The notes: generated by a model not told the origin, from the letters alone. A stretch of 64,000 nt of DNA from Sclerurus mexicanus (GCA_013396755.1 VWZF01003897.1:280048-344047), one strand, 5' to 3'. Counted from the first letter of the stretch, positions 23,548 through 37,300 are shown. A program made the numbers and translations.

Positions 23548-25969
23548 CATGGCTAGGTCTTCATTAGCTCTTAAAATAGGAAAAATTTCCAGCTGACATG
23601 GTTCAGCAGCATGTCCCTGGCAGAACTGGGCTTAAGAGTGGCCCAGCCAGAGGTACAACAGCAGCTCCCAGCAATCAGCCACATCAGTATTTGCTGCCAA
23701 ATGTCTCCTGTGGGATCACCATGCCTATACACATGCTGTTCTGCCTAGAATGCCCCAGCAAAGGACTGAGACAAGGCAGTGGAGAGGGGAGGAAGGGGAT
23801 GCATTGCATTGACCCTGGGACCAGGACACAATACCTGGGCTCCACCAGCTGGTTATGGGCTCTGGGAAGTTTGCCCTTTTATTCTGCCTCTCTCTGACTC
23901 AGCCTGTACACCCACAGTTCAGCACTGGGTGAAAGCAGGCTCTGCACCGCGTGAAAGCTAAAACCAGAGCAGGGGAATTCTTGCCCTTGGCATGAACAGC
24001 CACCACAGCAGCTGGCTGAAAACATTATAATACATGGGAATCTGGCAGGTGGCTCAGGGCTGCAGAGCTTTTGTGGAAATATTCTGCATTGCCCCAGAAA
24101 GCAGGAGTCCAGAAAAAAACGCATTTTGCACGTGCTGCGAAGTGATAAATAAAACATTTAAATAATGCAAAAGATACCATCCCTGTTTAATGTTAAATAC
24201 AAAGCCCATAAGTTGTTATGAAATCCTCCCAAGGCCTTAGAGCAGAGCAGGGAAGGGATACCATGTACATACCATGAGTTCTCCAGATGGCAGAGCGGTT
24301 CAGCAGGAGATCAAGCTGCTGTGAACACTGGAGGAGGCATGGAGCAATGTGTGGGCTCTGGAGCCCTCTTAGCAAGTGCTGCTTTTTGTGCAGGGAACGA
24401 AGAAGGACCTTCTGCACAGACAAGGTCACCCCACGCAATGCATATGACGCCGAAGCCTCACCTGACTTCTTAGGGAACTCTACTTCTCCAGAACCATTTT
24501 GGCACTTGCAGGTGTTGATCTAATTGTGGATATTATAACAAGTGGGATCCAAATTCCCCAAGCTGAAGACAGGGCTCCAGTCCGTCACGGAAAGGATTCA
24601 CTTTTTTCCCCCCATCTTCTTCGAGAACTGTGAATGCTTTTGAAAGAAAAGAGGAAAAGCAGTGATGAAAGATTTTGAATATCTGCACAAGCCATCAGTT
24701 TCTGAAGAATTCTCTCCAGAACAAGTTCTCAGATATTTTGGGATATTTTGCTGGCTGTGAAGATGTGATAGTCATAATTTGATACAACAATATTCATGAA
24801 ATCAGCACGATGTCATAATCTCTTATGCTGGTATCAGCCCCAAGAAAAGCCAATTTTCTGCAGCCCTCATTCTTTTGAACAGAACATAAAAACATACTAA
24901 TTTATTAATGAGATTTTTTTCTGGGCTCAGCAATGGAAATAATAAGTAGTTAGAACAACAAATTTAAACTGTATCCTGAAGAAATGGACTCACCAAAAAG
25001 TTTAGGTTTTAATTCCTCTTTTTTTAAGCCATCGGGTTAAATTTAAATAAATAGTAAATCAAATTCAATAGTAATTCTGTGACCAATCAGTTCCTATACA
25101 TCAGCATATATGCATTTTAACACAGGCACTTTTGTAGCTGTTCAGTAACCTCAGGGTGAGCTTTTCTAGAGCCTAGATGATGCCTGCAAAGCTCAGCTCC
25201 CAAAATACTTCCATACGTACATTTATTGGCTCATGAGGGTTAATGTTAAACACCTTTAGTGCGAGTTACAGCTTTTGGACTTATTTTACCCCATTTCTTT
25301 TTTCTGAACAATGTGAAGCAGCCCTTACCCAAAAAGGGGGCAGGAAGGTGAAATCCCACTGTGAAGGCACATGTCTATCCTCCTTGGCCATGATACCTGC
25401 AAGGTGGAGCACACCCAGTCCTGCCAGAAGCTCCAGTTTTCAATGGTATTTGGATGCCTTCTGCTTCTGAGAGTGCTTGCCTGTCCTGAGCAAGGCCCAA
25501 GGGACTCTCACACAGCATTTAACACTTCGCACATGTACGTGAAAAATGGTACATCATGTTCTGCTTTCATGTACGGGCTCTGTGATTCTTTTTTTTTTTA
25601 TTTTCCCCTCCTTTTTTATTTTTCTATAAACAGTTCTGTAAAAGCAGTGCCTTTAATATCACCATGTGTTCAGCTACAAAAGTTGCCAACTTTTGTTGGA
25701 AATGCTGCTCACGATTTCACTGTTTGCCAATTATTTGCTTTAATGTTTTAATCCTGTGTGGTTTCACAAAATAATTCTACGCAAGTTTGATTTTTTTTTT
25801 TTCAGACATTTGATCAGTCCAGCTTGCCTGCTAAAAATGATGCTTGACTCACATCCTGGCAACAGTGTTTATTTGACGTGCACTGGTGAGGCACTCTAAA
25901 AAACTGCACTTGGGCCATTCCAAATTTAGCCTCCTGCATCTGTGTGTTTTAGTGTTTGGGTGCGTCTGA

Positions 25970-26470
25970 ATTATCGGCGCGCGTCTGGTCGGTGACACGA
26001 GCTGATCAGAGCACCTTTGTTGGTTAATTAGGAGCTTGGTCTTGAAGAAGCCTTGAGAAGGAAAACGTCTGCGTTCCTTTTTGCTTTTTTCAGATCTGTT
26101 TATGTTGGGTAGCTTTGTGCTATAAGAAAATCCAAGGCGCTTTAGACCGTGTCCATCCTCAGCCAAACCCCAATTACTTTTGTGTTTCTGTCCAAATAAA
26201 ACTACTCGCCGTAAAGCCAAACTTATGAAAAATGTGCAGCTGCGAAGTTCCGTCCGTTCCCTCGCTCAGAAATGTTAAACAACGGGGCCAGAGCTTTTCG
26301 CCAAGGCAGGCACACCTGAAGCCTAGCAGGCGAGGGGAGAGGCTGGCCAGGTTTCGTGTGGGAACACACCAGGGGGACACCACCAAGAGGGGAACGTCTC
26401 CTTAAAAGTCGCTGCGCTAAGCCGGCTGAGTTGGTCTTCCAGAGCACGATGGATGTCTCCCAACGTTAGC
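25970..26470. promoter_or_regulatory. CpG-island-like block, candidate promoter or enhancer
   Basis: By hand count, 25981-26460 (480 bp) has about 50-51% G+C and roughly 24 CpG, against about 31 expected from base composition, an observed/expected ratio near 0.8. Several further CpG lie just outside. The rest of the window is strongly CpG-depleted. The left half contains homeodomain-type cores (TTAATTA at about 26024). The right half contains a CTCF-like stretch, ACACCAGGGGGACAC, at about 26366-26380. A T12CAG tract lies 170 bp upstream. Overlapping minus-strand open frames (25849-26447) are unrecognised and may simply reflect the base composition. Whether it is a transcription start, an exon or a conserved enhancer cannot be told from sequence alone. 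Confidence 0.5.
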
Positions 26471-27650
26471 ACCTTGCCAAGGAACATCCTCCAGGACCAC
26501 AACAGCTTTGGTGGGAGCAGAGGCGTCAGGCTGAGGTTCCAGCCAAGCCCCAGGCTGGGATTACATGCCGCTCACTGACAGCTTCTTGCAGTCTCAGTGC
26601 ACTGACATATTCCTTGCTCCTGCTCCCAGGGGTGGGAACATCTGAGGGCTGGTTAGTCCTTCGAAAAAGGCTATGAAATCCTCTATTTCCTGTTTACCAG
26701 AAGCGGGCAAACATGTAACTGCTCAAATGAACAGGCACTGAATTCAATTTCTTGGCACCTCCTCAGTGACTCCACCACCCAACACAGACCCTCACGGCCA
26801 GTGGTGCTGCGTGCCAGTAGTAATTGGGTTTGCTCATCAGCGGGAGAGGGAAAGTGCCTTCACTGCCACCCTGTCACCATCCCAGCTGTCTCAGCCACCT
26901 CAAATGGCACCTGTGTGACTGCAGTCATGCTGTGGGAATGGGCTGCAGGCACGGGCTAAGAGTACCTTTCCTTTTTTACTACGCCTGTGGTAAATTAGGA
27001 TGTATTTTCACTGAGCAGAGGCACTTCTGCTATGTCCTGCCATGAGGACAAGGCAGCACCCTGTCCCGAGGAGCCTGCCACCTTGCTGATGGGTTATCTC
27101 TCACAGAGGGATAATATCACTCCTTCAGGAGACCTGACCATTCGTGTTTGTAACACATGCAAAAGCGTGGAGGGTAATGGGGCTGCTAAAATTCACTTCT
27201 GCTAACTCATTCCTACCTGAGACAATTTACCTTCAGGGCTCAACATCAATCTTGTTTTGGAATGCATTAGATTGTGCCGAAAAACTGATGATGGACGAAG
27301 GGCAGGGTAATGGCAGGAGATTTTAAACCAAACTACCTGCTACCAGCCCTGACTCTGCACACACTCTCCATTTCAAATCACACGAGCAGGGCGACACACA
27401 AAAGCCTTAATGCATTCAGAACACTTCCTTACAGGATGAAAGTGTATTTCCAGCCAGCACAGCAAGCATGGGCTAGACTGCCAAGATGTGTTGTGTTTTT
27501 CTTTAATTCCAGCAGCAGCCAATAGGTTTAAATTTAAGAACCAATGAACAGAATCTCTGCCTCTCCTCCCACTTTGCTGATGGTTTGAATCTTCAAGGAA
27601 CAGCTTCTTAGTGTCTTAGCTGGGAGAGTCTTCAAGCACACACTTATTTT
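26471..27650. other. Non-coding sequence right of the CpG block
   Basis: Moderate GC, few CpG, no transposon and no open frame longer than about 75 codons. No TATA-box and start-codon arrangement that would define a gene driven from the CpG block could be seen. Confidence 0.6.
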
Positions 27651-27694
27651 CAGCTAATGCATTGCAGTCAATCAGCTAGAGCATTGCAGCCAAT
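27651..27694 (+). repeat. 22-bp tandem duplication with CAAT motifs
   Basis: Two adjacent 22-nt units, 27651-27672 and 27673-27694, differ at three positions. Both share CAGCTA and GCATTGCAG, and each ends in CAAT. The second ends in GCCAAT, close to an NF-Y (CCAAT) site. The unit also contains an AGCT palindrome and a TTGCA half-site of the C/EBP type. It lies at the left edge of an AT-rich, transposon-free stretch, so a duplicated regulatory module is possible, as is neutral duplication. Confidence 0.8.
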
Positions 27695-28250
27695 GTTTGC
27701 CAAGTTTAGGCTGCGCTTAAGTGCCTTCTGGGGTGGAGGCTGGAATATACTGGGTTCACAGCTCTGAAAGCACATGATTGCAATGAACTTATCTCGCATC
27801 AGAGAGGATTTTTTTTGGAATGTCTCCTGTTTAAACGAAATCCATTGGTGTGTCTGAGGCTTCTACAATGAAGTCGCCATCAAAAATCTGAGTATTTCAA
27901 TATTGGACAAATGTAATAGTATGTGTTGCATAATAGTTTGCAAAGTGTGTGAGACTTTTGGTTGAAAGGTACACTGCACATATATAATATCACCATCATC
28001 ATTATAAATGCATTGAAGGCACGGAAGCCTAAGCTAATCTATTACGGGCACCTGTCCCTCTATAATTTTCTAGCACTGCCTGCCTGGCTGAACTGATGAG
28101 ATCTCCACTAAATTGGGGTAGCCTGTCATTTTATTCAGATTGAAATGGATTTTTTTGCCTTGAATTCCTGGCAGAGGGAAAACAATCAAAAAATAATGGC
28201 TCACAGATAATAAGGTTGCATGTCGAGCTAGGCATAACAGATACACAGCT
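27695..28250. promoter_or_regulatory. Candidate conserved non-coding element (speculative)
   Basis: This AT-rich stretch has no transposon, no microsatellite and no useful open frame. It holds scattered homeodomain-type and octamer-like cores (for example ATTATAAATGCAT near 28000 and TAATCTATTACGGG near 28035). In character it resembles developmental enhancers from gene deserts, but only cross-species alignment can tell. The call rests on impression, hence the low confidence. Confidence 0.2.
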
Positions 28251-31200
28251 GCCAGCTCTTTCCCTGCACACACTCACATCGCTTCATTATGAGATGAGCA
28301 AGCCCAGGATGAGAGACAAAACAGGGGCAGGGTGTCTGCCATCTGACCCTCCCAAGCACGCTTGGGATCTTCCTAATAAAGCTGGTTCTCTTAATTTACA
28401 GCAGCCAGAGGGATGAGCTCCCTGGCAGAAGGGTGGGCAAATAGTTTGCCTTCCTTCAGATAAGCAACACAAATTATGTTCCACTGAAATGGTATCTAAT
28501 GCGGGCTTTTGTGTATTTTGGACTCCACATGGCACCACATCTCCTGCTCTCATCTCTGGAGAGCCCTTAACGTCCAAGTGACGCATTTTGTGGCGATTTC
28601 AAGAAAAATACAGGCGTCCTGGGCAGCTTTCCTTTTTCAAGGCTACACAGGAAGCTGCAGCTCTGTGCATAATGGTTTGCCTTGCCTGTCAATAGAGTCA
28701 CACTGGCCCAGGACAAAGCCCTGCTTGAGTCCTATGGCTCCATTAAGCTACAGTGGCCAGGGCACACCAAGCCCACAGCCAGCAGCACACAGGACAGGGA
28801 TGTTGTTGTCACACCAGGCTGACTGTGATTTCCCCGGACTGGGTGAACAAGTGGTCCTTTCCAGTGGGATGTGCCTGCAGAGCCTTGGTTCTCTGGCTTC
28901 AGTTGCTCTGCCATCCTGTCCCTGCCATGTCCTTTCTCTTACCTGCTTCAGCCTTATATAAAGTCCCTTAAAAAACTCTTCCTGGTGGAGGAAGACATCC
29001 AAGGTCCATGCTTGATTCTTCCCTTCCCTGCTGTGTCTGAGTATGTACAGCAAAACTGGAAGCAGCAGCTGCCTGCAGCTCATCTGTTGGCAAGGCTGGA
29101 GCTGAAATCACATTCTCCAAGTGCCAGAAAGATAGACCTTCTGGAAGGAAGTATCGGGTGAAAGAGCAGGAAGGCAAGTTCACTTCCAAACAATAAACAT
29201 GCAGATCGGAAATAATTGAGGCACTAGAACAAAGAGGAGGGAAAACAAAACAAACCATAACAACGGATACTCAGATGAACTGGTTTTCCCTGGTAATAGG
29301 GAAGGAGGAGGAGGGGGAAGAGGAAAAAAACCCCAAAACACTCAGCTTTAGGCAGCTCAGAACTGACCAGGAAAAGGTTTCTCACTTTGTGATAAATCCC
29401 GAGGAGTTGCCAACTCTTTCTGCTCAGTGTCAGGGTGACAAGCTGGCATCCTGGTGGTCCTGGCAAAACACACAAGTCTTTCAGGACCTGTCTGCCTGCC
29501 GGCTGACCTGCTGATGAGCCAGGGCACTAGTCACCGTGCCTGCTTTCCTTTAAAAACACACTAAAAAAATTGACTTGTTTCAACAAAGCATTTCAGTTCT
29601 ATCAGCTCCCTGAGGAGGCTCCATGAGACCAGACAATTGCAGCTGTCTTTTTATTATGGGATACCACAATATCATTCGGTAGAGAGACACAAAGCCAAGG
29701 AACAGAATCAATGTCCCTTACTCCTGGACAGCACCTAAACTGTACGTGAATGATACCTCCAGGCCCCTAAGCTGATGACTTGTGGGCCTCTTGGGGTGCA
29801 AGGAAAGAGGGACAAAGAATTCTGGAAAGATGGAGATTACACACACAAACTAAATCAGGGGAAATGGACCTTTTCACAGCTTGATGGAATACAGCGTGCA
29901 GATATAAAGGGGAGTGACACTGTTTTCTACAGCACAACCAGGATTTCCAGAGCACTGAATTTAGGCACCCAGCCTAGCTGGTTAAGCTACCTGGCTTGCC
30001 TCCTTAAACTCCCTTAATAGAGAAGCTCTCCTAGAGGCAATTCAGAAGAGGAGCCTGACACAGGCTTACTGAATTGCTCCTAGAAACAAGTCTCTCTCTC
30101 CCCCTCTGTTTTCCATTGACTCCAGAGGGAACCTGGAGAGCTTAGCTGGCTAGTTGAACCAGCCAAGTTGGGTGGCTAAATTTGGGTGGTCTGAACACCT
30201 CTGTTTCTGCATGAAGCCTGGATTAGAGCTTTTCCTTTAATGTCTGCATTTGCTAGAAAAATACGCTGTTGTTCTTCAACCTTAATGTTGCTGTGCTTAA
30301 AATGAACTATATGTTTATGTTTGCACTTGTACAAAGGGTGTGAAAGTGAAAATCGAGTAGCGTGGTGTATTCAAGGATGGGGGGACAAGGGGAAGCTGAT
30401 AAATAGCCTGGAAGCAACCAGAAGTTCACATTCACTTTGGGGCATTACTTCTACCAAAGCCAGCATATTGCTGCTTTCTGAGCCACGGGAGTGAATAATG
30501 AATATCAGGGAAAGCCCTGAGTGGCCGCATGAGCAACGTGGTATTGTTCACTCCTTGTTCACCAGCTCTATAATGAACTCTCTCTGAGTGCATCTGGTTT
30601 TCACAGCCTTCCAAATATGAACATGCTTCCCCAGCCTCAGCAGGCATTATTGCATTCCAGTGTACTCACTTTGCGTGACACACCAGTTACCTCCAAACAA
30701 ACTTTGGGCTAAGTTTGCAAAGACTGATTCAAAGGCTGTCATTTGAAGAAGCTGAACTCTCACCAAACATTTAGTCAGATGGGGTTTTTTTCAGGCCAAT
30801 GAAATAATATGCAGCCAGCCACCTCCTGCGTTTCCAAAACTGGTCTTCAATAGTGCTGGCTCAGATCAGATTAGGAAGCTGAATCATAACTTATCCTTGA
30901 AAAAATAAGCCAAGTCACTTGTCTGTGGTCCCAAGAGCCCAATCCTTACTGCAGCAGGATAAGCTGCCTCTCCTGTGACACAGTTAACAGTCTGAATGTG
31001 GCAGTATCTCAAAGTTCTTGGCACACAAGAGGAAGAGCGCTAGATAGATGTGGTCTGGTTGCTCCAAGCAGAAGCTTGGGAGTGTGATGAGGTCCTCCTC
31101 TGGAGCATTGTTCCTTCCCCATGTGATGCACAATCACCAAAAGGGTCATGGTTTTGTAGCCCAGATCTCCAGTCACTTCCCGAACAGAGGAGCCTGCAAA

Positions 31201-34200
31201 AGAGAAATAGATATTTATTATCAGAGCAATCCAAGTATGAACCTAATAGGTCAGGGGGTAGATCGTGTTGACAAAGATGGAGCTGTCACCACTAATGCAT
31301 TTTTCAAAGCAGAACCAGAAAGACTCTGCATCATACATCCAACTTTTCCAGGTGGGGAGGGGCAGTGTGGTGGGAAAAGAGACAGAAATGTTTTCCAGTC
31401 TTGAAATTACTGCTACTGCATACTACTTCTTATGGTTGCCTGCAGCTGAAAAGGCATAAAAGAATCCATATATGCTTGGATTCATGCAGAGAAACATCAG
31501 AGGAGAAAAAAAATAAACTTTCCCATGGTCCCGTTGCCTGGTTTTCACTGTGCAGAACCCAGGCTTGCAATTGTGCTATTATATGTTCCTCAAACAGGGG
31601 TAGGTCTGAAAACATCTGGCCTGATGAAAATTAATATATAAACTCTAATAACCAAGATCTTCTGATAGGTAAAAAATGCTGAGATTTAGCTGTGTATACT
31701 TTGGGAGAAGTAATTACATTTAGTTATATAATCAGTTATACAACACAGATTCTCCTCGGAGTAAACCGTAACTCCATCTGTGGAGACTTTTGATGTGTGT
31801 TCCAAGAATTCATAATAAATCAAAGCATAAACAGGGGGCTTGGTGGCACAGGTTGGAAACCTTACAAGGAAACACTGCTTTTTAAAACAAACACTTTGTC
31901 TTCACTGAATTTTTGCCAAATCCAAGACTTTTGGTCACACGTGGGTTCTTGGAGAGTTTGCTTGAGGCCAGTGGTGCTCAGACCCTGGAATTCCTTGGCC
32001 TCATAGCAGCTCATGGGTCTGCAGCCACGTCCTGCCTGAGGGCTCCCATCCTGCTGCTGGAGCTGCTCACACCTGAGTGCTCCTGGCTCCGAGGATCACT
32101 CACTGAACAGCTCTGCCTCAGGAAAGGGGGTTCTGGAAGCTGCTTGCAGCCACCCTGAGAGAGCAATGCTTTCAGAACACTGGGAAGCCAGGAGAGCAGA
32201 AAATTAAATAAAAGTTGGATTCTCATCAGAATCCAGACAAGTTGAATTGAAGTAAGACACTATCCTGCAAGTCTCTGCGTGGTGTGCGGGACTCTCAGGA
32301 TTAAATAGATTGGTTTTCTCCAGAGCTGGAAGCAGTTTTGTCAGCATATGGGGCAGCACTATCAGCTGGTGCTCATTCAGGTCAGAGGGGACTGTGCCTG
32401 AAGAAACCAGGAAAGGATATAAGCAGAAAGTTCATTTTTTGGGGCAATTGGTGTCAGGTAGAAGCAACTTTTGCCTGTCACTACTGCGAAGCTTTGACAT
32501 ATTTACTGTGGTCAGTACTGGAGACTTCACTTTCCAGTGCTGCAATGCAAAAATGAGCAAAGTAAGAAACAGATACCAAATCCTCATGTTTCAATCTAAA
32601 GTCTTGTGTCTTTCTTAACACAAAATTCGAAATAATGAACAAAAAAAAACCATTATAGTATTTAAAAGAGAGTGAGAAGAAAGAAAAGAATGAGGGAACT
32701 TTGTCTAAAATCTAGCACAGGTAGCTCAGCCCATCTTGTTGCTACTTGTCTGCAGGAGCTGGCCAACAATGGTCTTAATATTCAGTTCTGGAGGCCAACA
32801 GTCAGTCAATAGCCAGAAACATCAGGGATTGCTGGGGAGATCTGGGCCACCTGACATGACCCCACAAATTCATGCACAAGATTTTAATTCATTTTATTGT
32901 GGTTATCCTGACATTCTGTTGTCTTCATTACTATGGCCTGAAGTCAGTAATACACTTGAAAGCACATGTGTGTCTTTAACATAACTTTGAACTTTTGAGA
33001 AGCCCCGTTATCTTCAATGGACTTGTGCAAGTACTTTCCTGGAGACTGGGCACACTTTTTTTGCACTGGCTCAGTGGGGATGGCCAAAAGAAGAGCCTCA
33101 ATTTCTTTTTTTTCCTTTTTTCTTAATTAAGTAGAGCATGACAATAAAGATTCCCTAAAGTATGTCCCTCATTAAGCAGTAGAGGCATTCATTTTGACGC
33201 AGTCATTATTTCTGCTTCATTGCTCCAAATTGAAGCAACGCCGTTCTTGCAACCAAGGTTTAAAACGTCTTCCAGTGTTTTACACAGCTCTGCATGGTGA
33301 CTTAACGTGCCTGGAGCTGTAATACAGAGATGTGTTTAAGGTATTGCCTTGGTTTGCTTATTTAGATGTATCATTGCACAAGTTCGGAAGGCCCTCTATC
33401 AGATCTTCCTTCACTGGCTGTGATCCATGGCAGTCTGTCAGGACTCAGTGGGACCGAAAGGTTTGAGTGTAGCTATCATAAAAATTTCTCCCAGAGACAA
33501 TGTTTTATAGGCTGGCTCCTGCAGTTTGACCATCTTCAAAGATACACAGGGAAACCCTATTGGCAGCTTCCAGTTTGGATCCTTATAAATTAATGCAGCA
33601 ATCCCAAACAATGTAAAAATATCCAATTCAGTAGACACGTTTGTAAACAGGACATTCTTCTTTCCTACCAAAGTAATAACAAATGCATTTTCTTGCTGAG
33701 TGACCTCCACAAAATGGGTTACGTCTATTTGTGCAGAGTTAATTAGGTCATAACATTTACTTTTCCTGTTCACAGATTAACAACTTCTTATAAATCAAAA
33801 TTGAAGCTTTGCCTCATTGCCAGTATGTGATTTTAAAAGTACTTCTAGTGATCATCGTAATTCTTTTTTTCTTCTGAGATATTACTTTTATTACAATATT
33901 TGCAATCAGAAGTCTAATAAATTAAATCAGCTTGTGGCGTTTTAGGCATCACACTCTTCCGCGTGGCAGGTCTCAATCCTTTTTAATGCTGAAACTTGAT
34001 TTTGAATTTTTAGAGAACCTGTGTTAGAGCTTTTCTAAGAATAAGGTATGGGTCTTGTAGGTAATATCATGCTATTGATTTTCATCTGAATGTAAACATA
34101 GTCAGTTATCCAGTGGATCTTAAGTCTACAATAAAAAGACACTTCATGGGCAGGAGGTAAAATCCCTATTACTGTAAAAATACTATAGTACAATCTTGTT

Positions 34201-34305
34201 TATAACATTATCTGGCCCTGTTATTAACATGCTTGTTATAACTACTGGAAGCCTGTTCAAGAAAATGCCTTTGAATTTACAAGTTAAATGCATTCGCAGA
34301 TATGT
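28251..34305. other. Non-coding unique sequence, no gene seen
   Basis: Open frames reach 150 codons (28509-28961 plus) but overlap others on both strands in a GC-richer patch and look random. A 33-nt purine-only tract lies at 29298-29330. A 111-codon minus frame at 33438-33773 has protein-like composition, but it opens with GTG directly after a stop and matches nothing I know. The stretch 33800-34300 is AT-rich, transposon-free and possibly conserved. Confidence 0.5.
29298..29330 (+). repeat. 33-nt homopurine tract
   Basis: Only A and G occur from 29298 to 29330, with GGA-type units followed by an A7 run. Such tracts can form triplex or H-DNA. No function is implied. Confidence 0.85.
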
Positions 34306-34366
34306 ACATATTTATACATATTTATAAATATATATATATATGCACATGTATGTATGTATATGTATG
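34306..34366 (+). repeat. AT-rich (TA)n/(TATG)n low-complexity tract
   Basis: Two ACATATTTAT units are followed by a TATATATATATATAT core and then GTATGTATGTATATGTATG. It is a compound AT microsatellite without an associated element. Confidence 0.9.
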
Positions 34367-37300
34367 AAGCTCTGAATAAAATAAAGTACCAATTGTTATG
34401 AGGCCACTCTCAGTGCCAAGAAAATAATTAATGGACACTTGCAATAATTTTGTAAATTATACTTACAATAATAATATATGGGCTTGAAAAGGAGCCACAG
34501 CAGCATTTTTGACACAGGGTGAAGCTATTCATTTCTATTTATGTCTCTGTAGCAAAGTTATTAAACACATGCATAAATCCTCAATAACCTGAGCTGAACT
34601 TCAAAATATGTCTAAGGGCTTTCCATAATGGGCCTGGCACTTGGGAGGTCAGAAAAGGCACACTTCTACTTCCCAGAAAATACTGATAATTCTGACTTCT
34701 TCCATTTTTCTATGGCAAAAAGATGAAAACACTTTGCAAACTGAACACTGCGTCATTACTTTCTATAGCTAAAGCTATCCATTTCAAATAGATTTGACAG
34801 ACAAACCACTACAAAATAGAAATATGTAAATCTAAATGTGTTTCTGTAAGATCAGTAGAAATGGAAAAACCAGAAAAAATATATTGATGCCATCCAAGTA
34901 AATAAAAAGGAATTCTTCATCTAAATATTTTCTCAACACTATAAAGCCAAGATAATCCCCAGAAACACTTCCAATCTCAAAAAAGCACAAATTCCAATTA
35001 ATTTTGTTCTTGAGCTGCTTTTAAACCAACCAACCAGCATTATTTGTAGGCTTTAACATGCAGAACAAATCTCGATATCTATCCTGCCTTCAGCACTCCC
35101 ACTGAGTTTGTACAGCGCTGCAGGAATTTCTTTATGCAGTAACTAGAGCCTGGCTTGCACTTTTCGTGGTTCCAGGTTACGAATGGGCAGCTGAGTGTCT
35201 TCACAAAGGAGTTCAGGTAAAACCATGCCTAGAAATGATGTACATCGTTTTGGGAGGAACTGAACACTGGAAAGGTAACAATTCTTCACAGAGAAAAGCA
35301 ATGAAAAGATGCACTGTTTGGTTGAGGAATCAAATCGCCTCAAAATTATGAATTAAAAAAAGATATGATGCACCGAACTCCTACAAAAGACCTAATTTAA
35401 AACACACCAGACCTGCTCACAGCAAGGTACTCATCCTCCTGGCATTATTCATGCTGCAGTAGTTCCTAGAAGCCCCAGGTCCCCATCCTGCCACACACTG
35501 CACAAACACAGAGTGAGCATCATTTATTTATTTGTGGGGCATTAGATTTTCCTGCTCCTGAGTGAACAGGTAAAGCGGAGCTCACCGAGGGCGCCACATG
35601 CACCCAGGCAGTCAGCCACAGAAAGCAATTTCAGCCTTTGTTTTAAATAAACACCTGCATTTTCATACGGAGAAAAGAATTTGTTTCACAATGAGCTGCC
35701 GCAGCATGTTTGCCCGCTAATGAACCAAAAGCTCTTTGAATTCCGTCTCCTGTTCTTCCCACACTGCAATTTTGCCAGCCCTGACTGTCCCTTTTAGCGC
35801 TTTTTTGGTTTTCTTTATCTTTTTTTAAAATTTTTTTCCCTCTTGGACAAAACCTTTGTAATTGCCATATCATTTACTCCGGGGAGAGGCTCTGTCTCCA
35901 TCCACAGAAGAAAGAAGCAGATCACTGCAACTGCTTTGTGCAGACAGGCAGTCCCTATTTGATGGCATTTCAGTGGAAAAATGAGCCAGGTGGTCAGGAC
36001 AGGGAGCTCAAGGCAAGGCTTCTCCAGGCTGATGGCATAGGATATCACACACGTACAACCCAACCTGGTCCCACGAGTGGCTGCACACCCTCGCCTATTA
36101 AATCCTCAAAGATTTCCACGTTCGAGGCCCTTCTCCAGTGGAAGAGTGCCTGGCGTGTGTCGAAGCACTCCCTGCTCCCCACGCGAGCCAACCCGCGCTT
36201 TTAGCACTGTAAAACACAGAGTCAGCCTTCGTTTTCTGTATCATCCTGAGCTCCTCTCCTGAGGGATTTTACACAAGAAAGTCTGTTTTCTTTGGTCTCC
36301 TCTATCAGGGCAAGTCCTTTGGCAGTTATGGCATTTAACCTTTCTGCAGCCCCGGCTGCTCACTGGGGAAAAGCACATATTGAAGAAGTGATGTTATGCA
36401 AGCACAAGGTTTTTTTAAACTAGGAAATTTCCCATGGGGCCCATTATATCATATGAGGAAGAACAACTGAGTCACTCGTAAGTATAGGAATTAAAGCATA
36501 GAAATAGCCAAGAAACCCTTAGCTTGAGCGCTTGCCCCAAAGTCATCCCTCCTCCCTTCCCTTCTGCCCTTCCATCATTAAGAGTTTTTTTTCCTTTCCT
36601 GCATTATACTCCTGTGTGTATCCCACCCAAACCTTACTTCATGTCAACATGAAAGGGATTCCAATGGCTCTCCTTTCTTCCCCAGGTTAACAGAGGAGAC
36701 AGATCTGCCTGGGCAGCCCATCAGAGTTCTGGGGGTGTGAGGATAAAGAGTGTCTCTTGCAGCCAGGGCTGGGGCACAGGGGTGAGGATGGGGAGATGCT
36801 GTGGAGACTCTGCTGTCCAGCAGTGCGGTGACATGGGCACAGAGGTGTTTGTGTCACCATGGGGCATCTTCCTGGGGTGTCCCCAGCCATTCTCAGCGCT
36901 TCACAATAGGAACAGTCTCTTTTAAGCTCCTGTTTTCTTTCAAATCCTCCTTCTCTGACCATCAGACTCCACAAACCACACATTTTCTGGAGCTACACAC
37001 ACAGATAATGGAGAAGTAAAATGTTCAACAACTCCGTGGCATCTTTTCCAAGACGAGTACTGAGAGTGGAAAAAGAGATGGGATGGCTCATCAGACTTCC
37101 CCCTTCCTCTTTCTGCTCTCTACAGGAGTCAGCTGGGCTGTGCTGAGGGGGCTGGCGTACACATCCCAGGTACCTGAGTAAGCTGGCACCAGCAAAACTC
37201 CACTGGAGAGAGGAGAGAGTCCCAGCCCTGCCCTACCTTGCAGGGGTAGGCCAGGCAGGCAAAGGGCATACTGCCTGCTGCCCAAAGCCTCATGCCCACA

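Larger units (their letters stand above)
22141..25969. other. Non-coding unique sequence, no gene seen
   Basis: It contains a T14 run followed by AG (23157-23172) and a T12 run followed by CAG (25791-25805). Both look like strong 3' splice-site tracts, but no open exon with homology follows either. An A/C-rich tract lies at 23462-23547. No gene was recognised; the longest frame is 126 codons. Confidence 0.55.

Noticed and set aside
25791..25805. T12CAG, an apparently ideal 3' splice site
   Set aside because: No open exon with a donor and recognisable peptide follows. Such tracts are common in intergenic vertebrate DNA.
33438..33773. 111-codon minus frame with protein-like composition
   Set aside because: Opens only with GTG directly after a stop, shows no homology I can name and has no clear splice sites; kept as non-coding.
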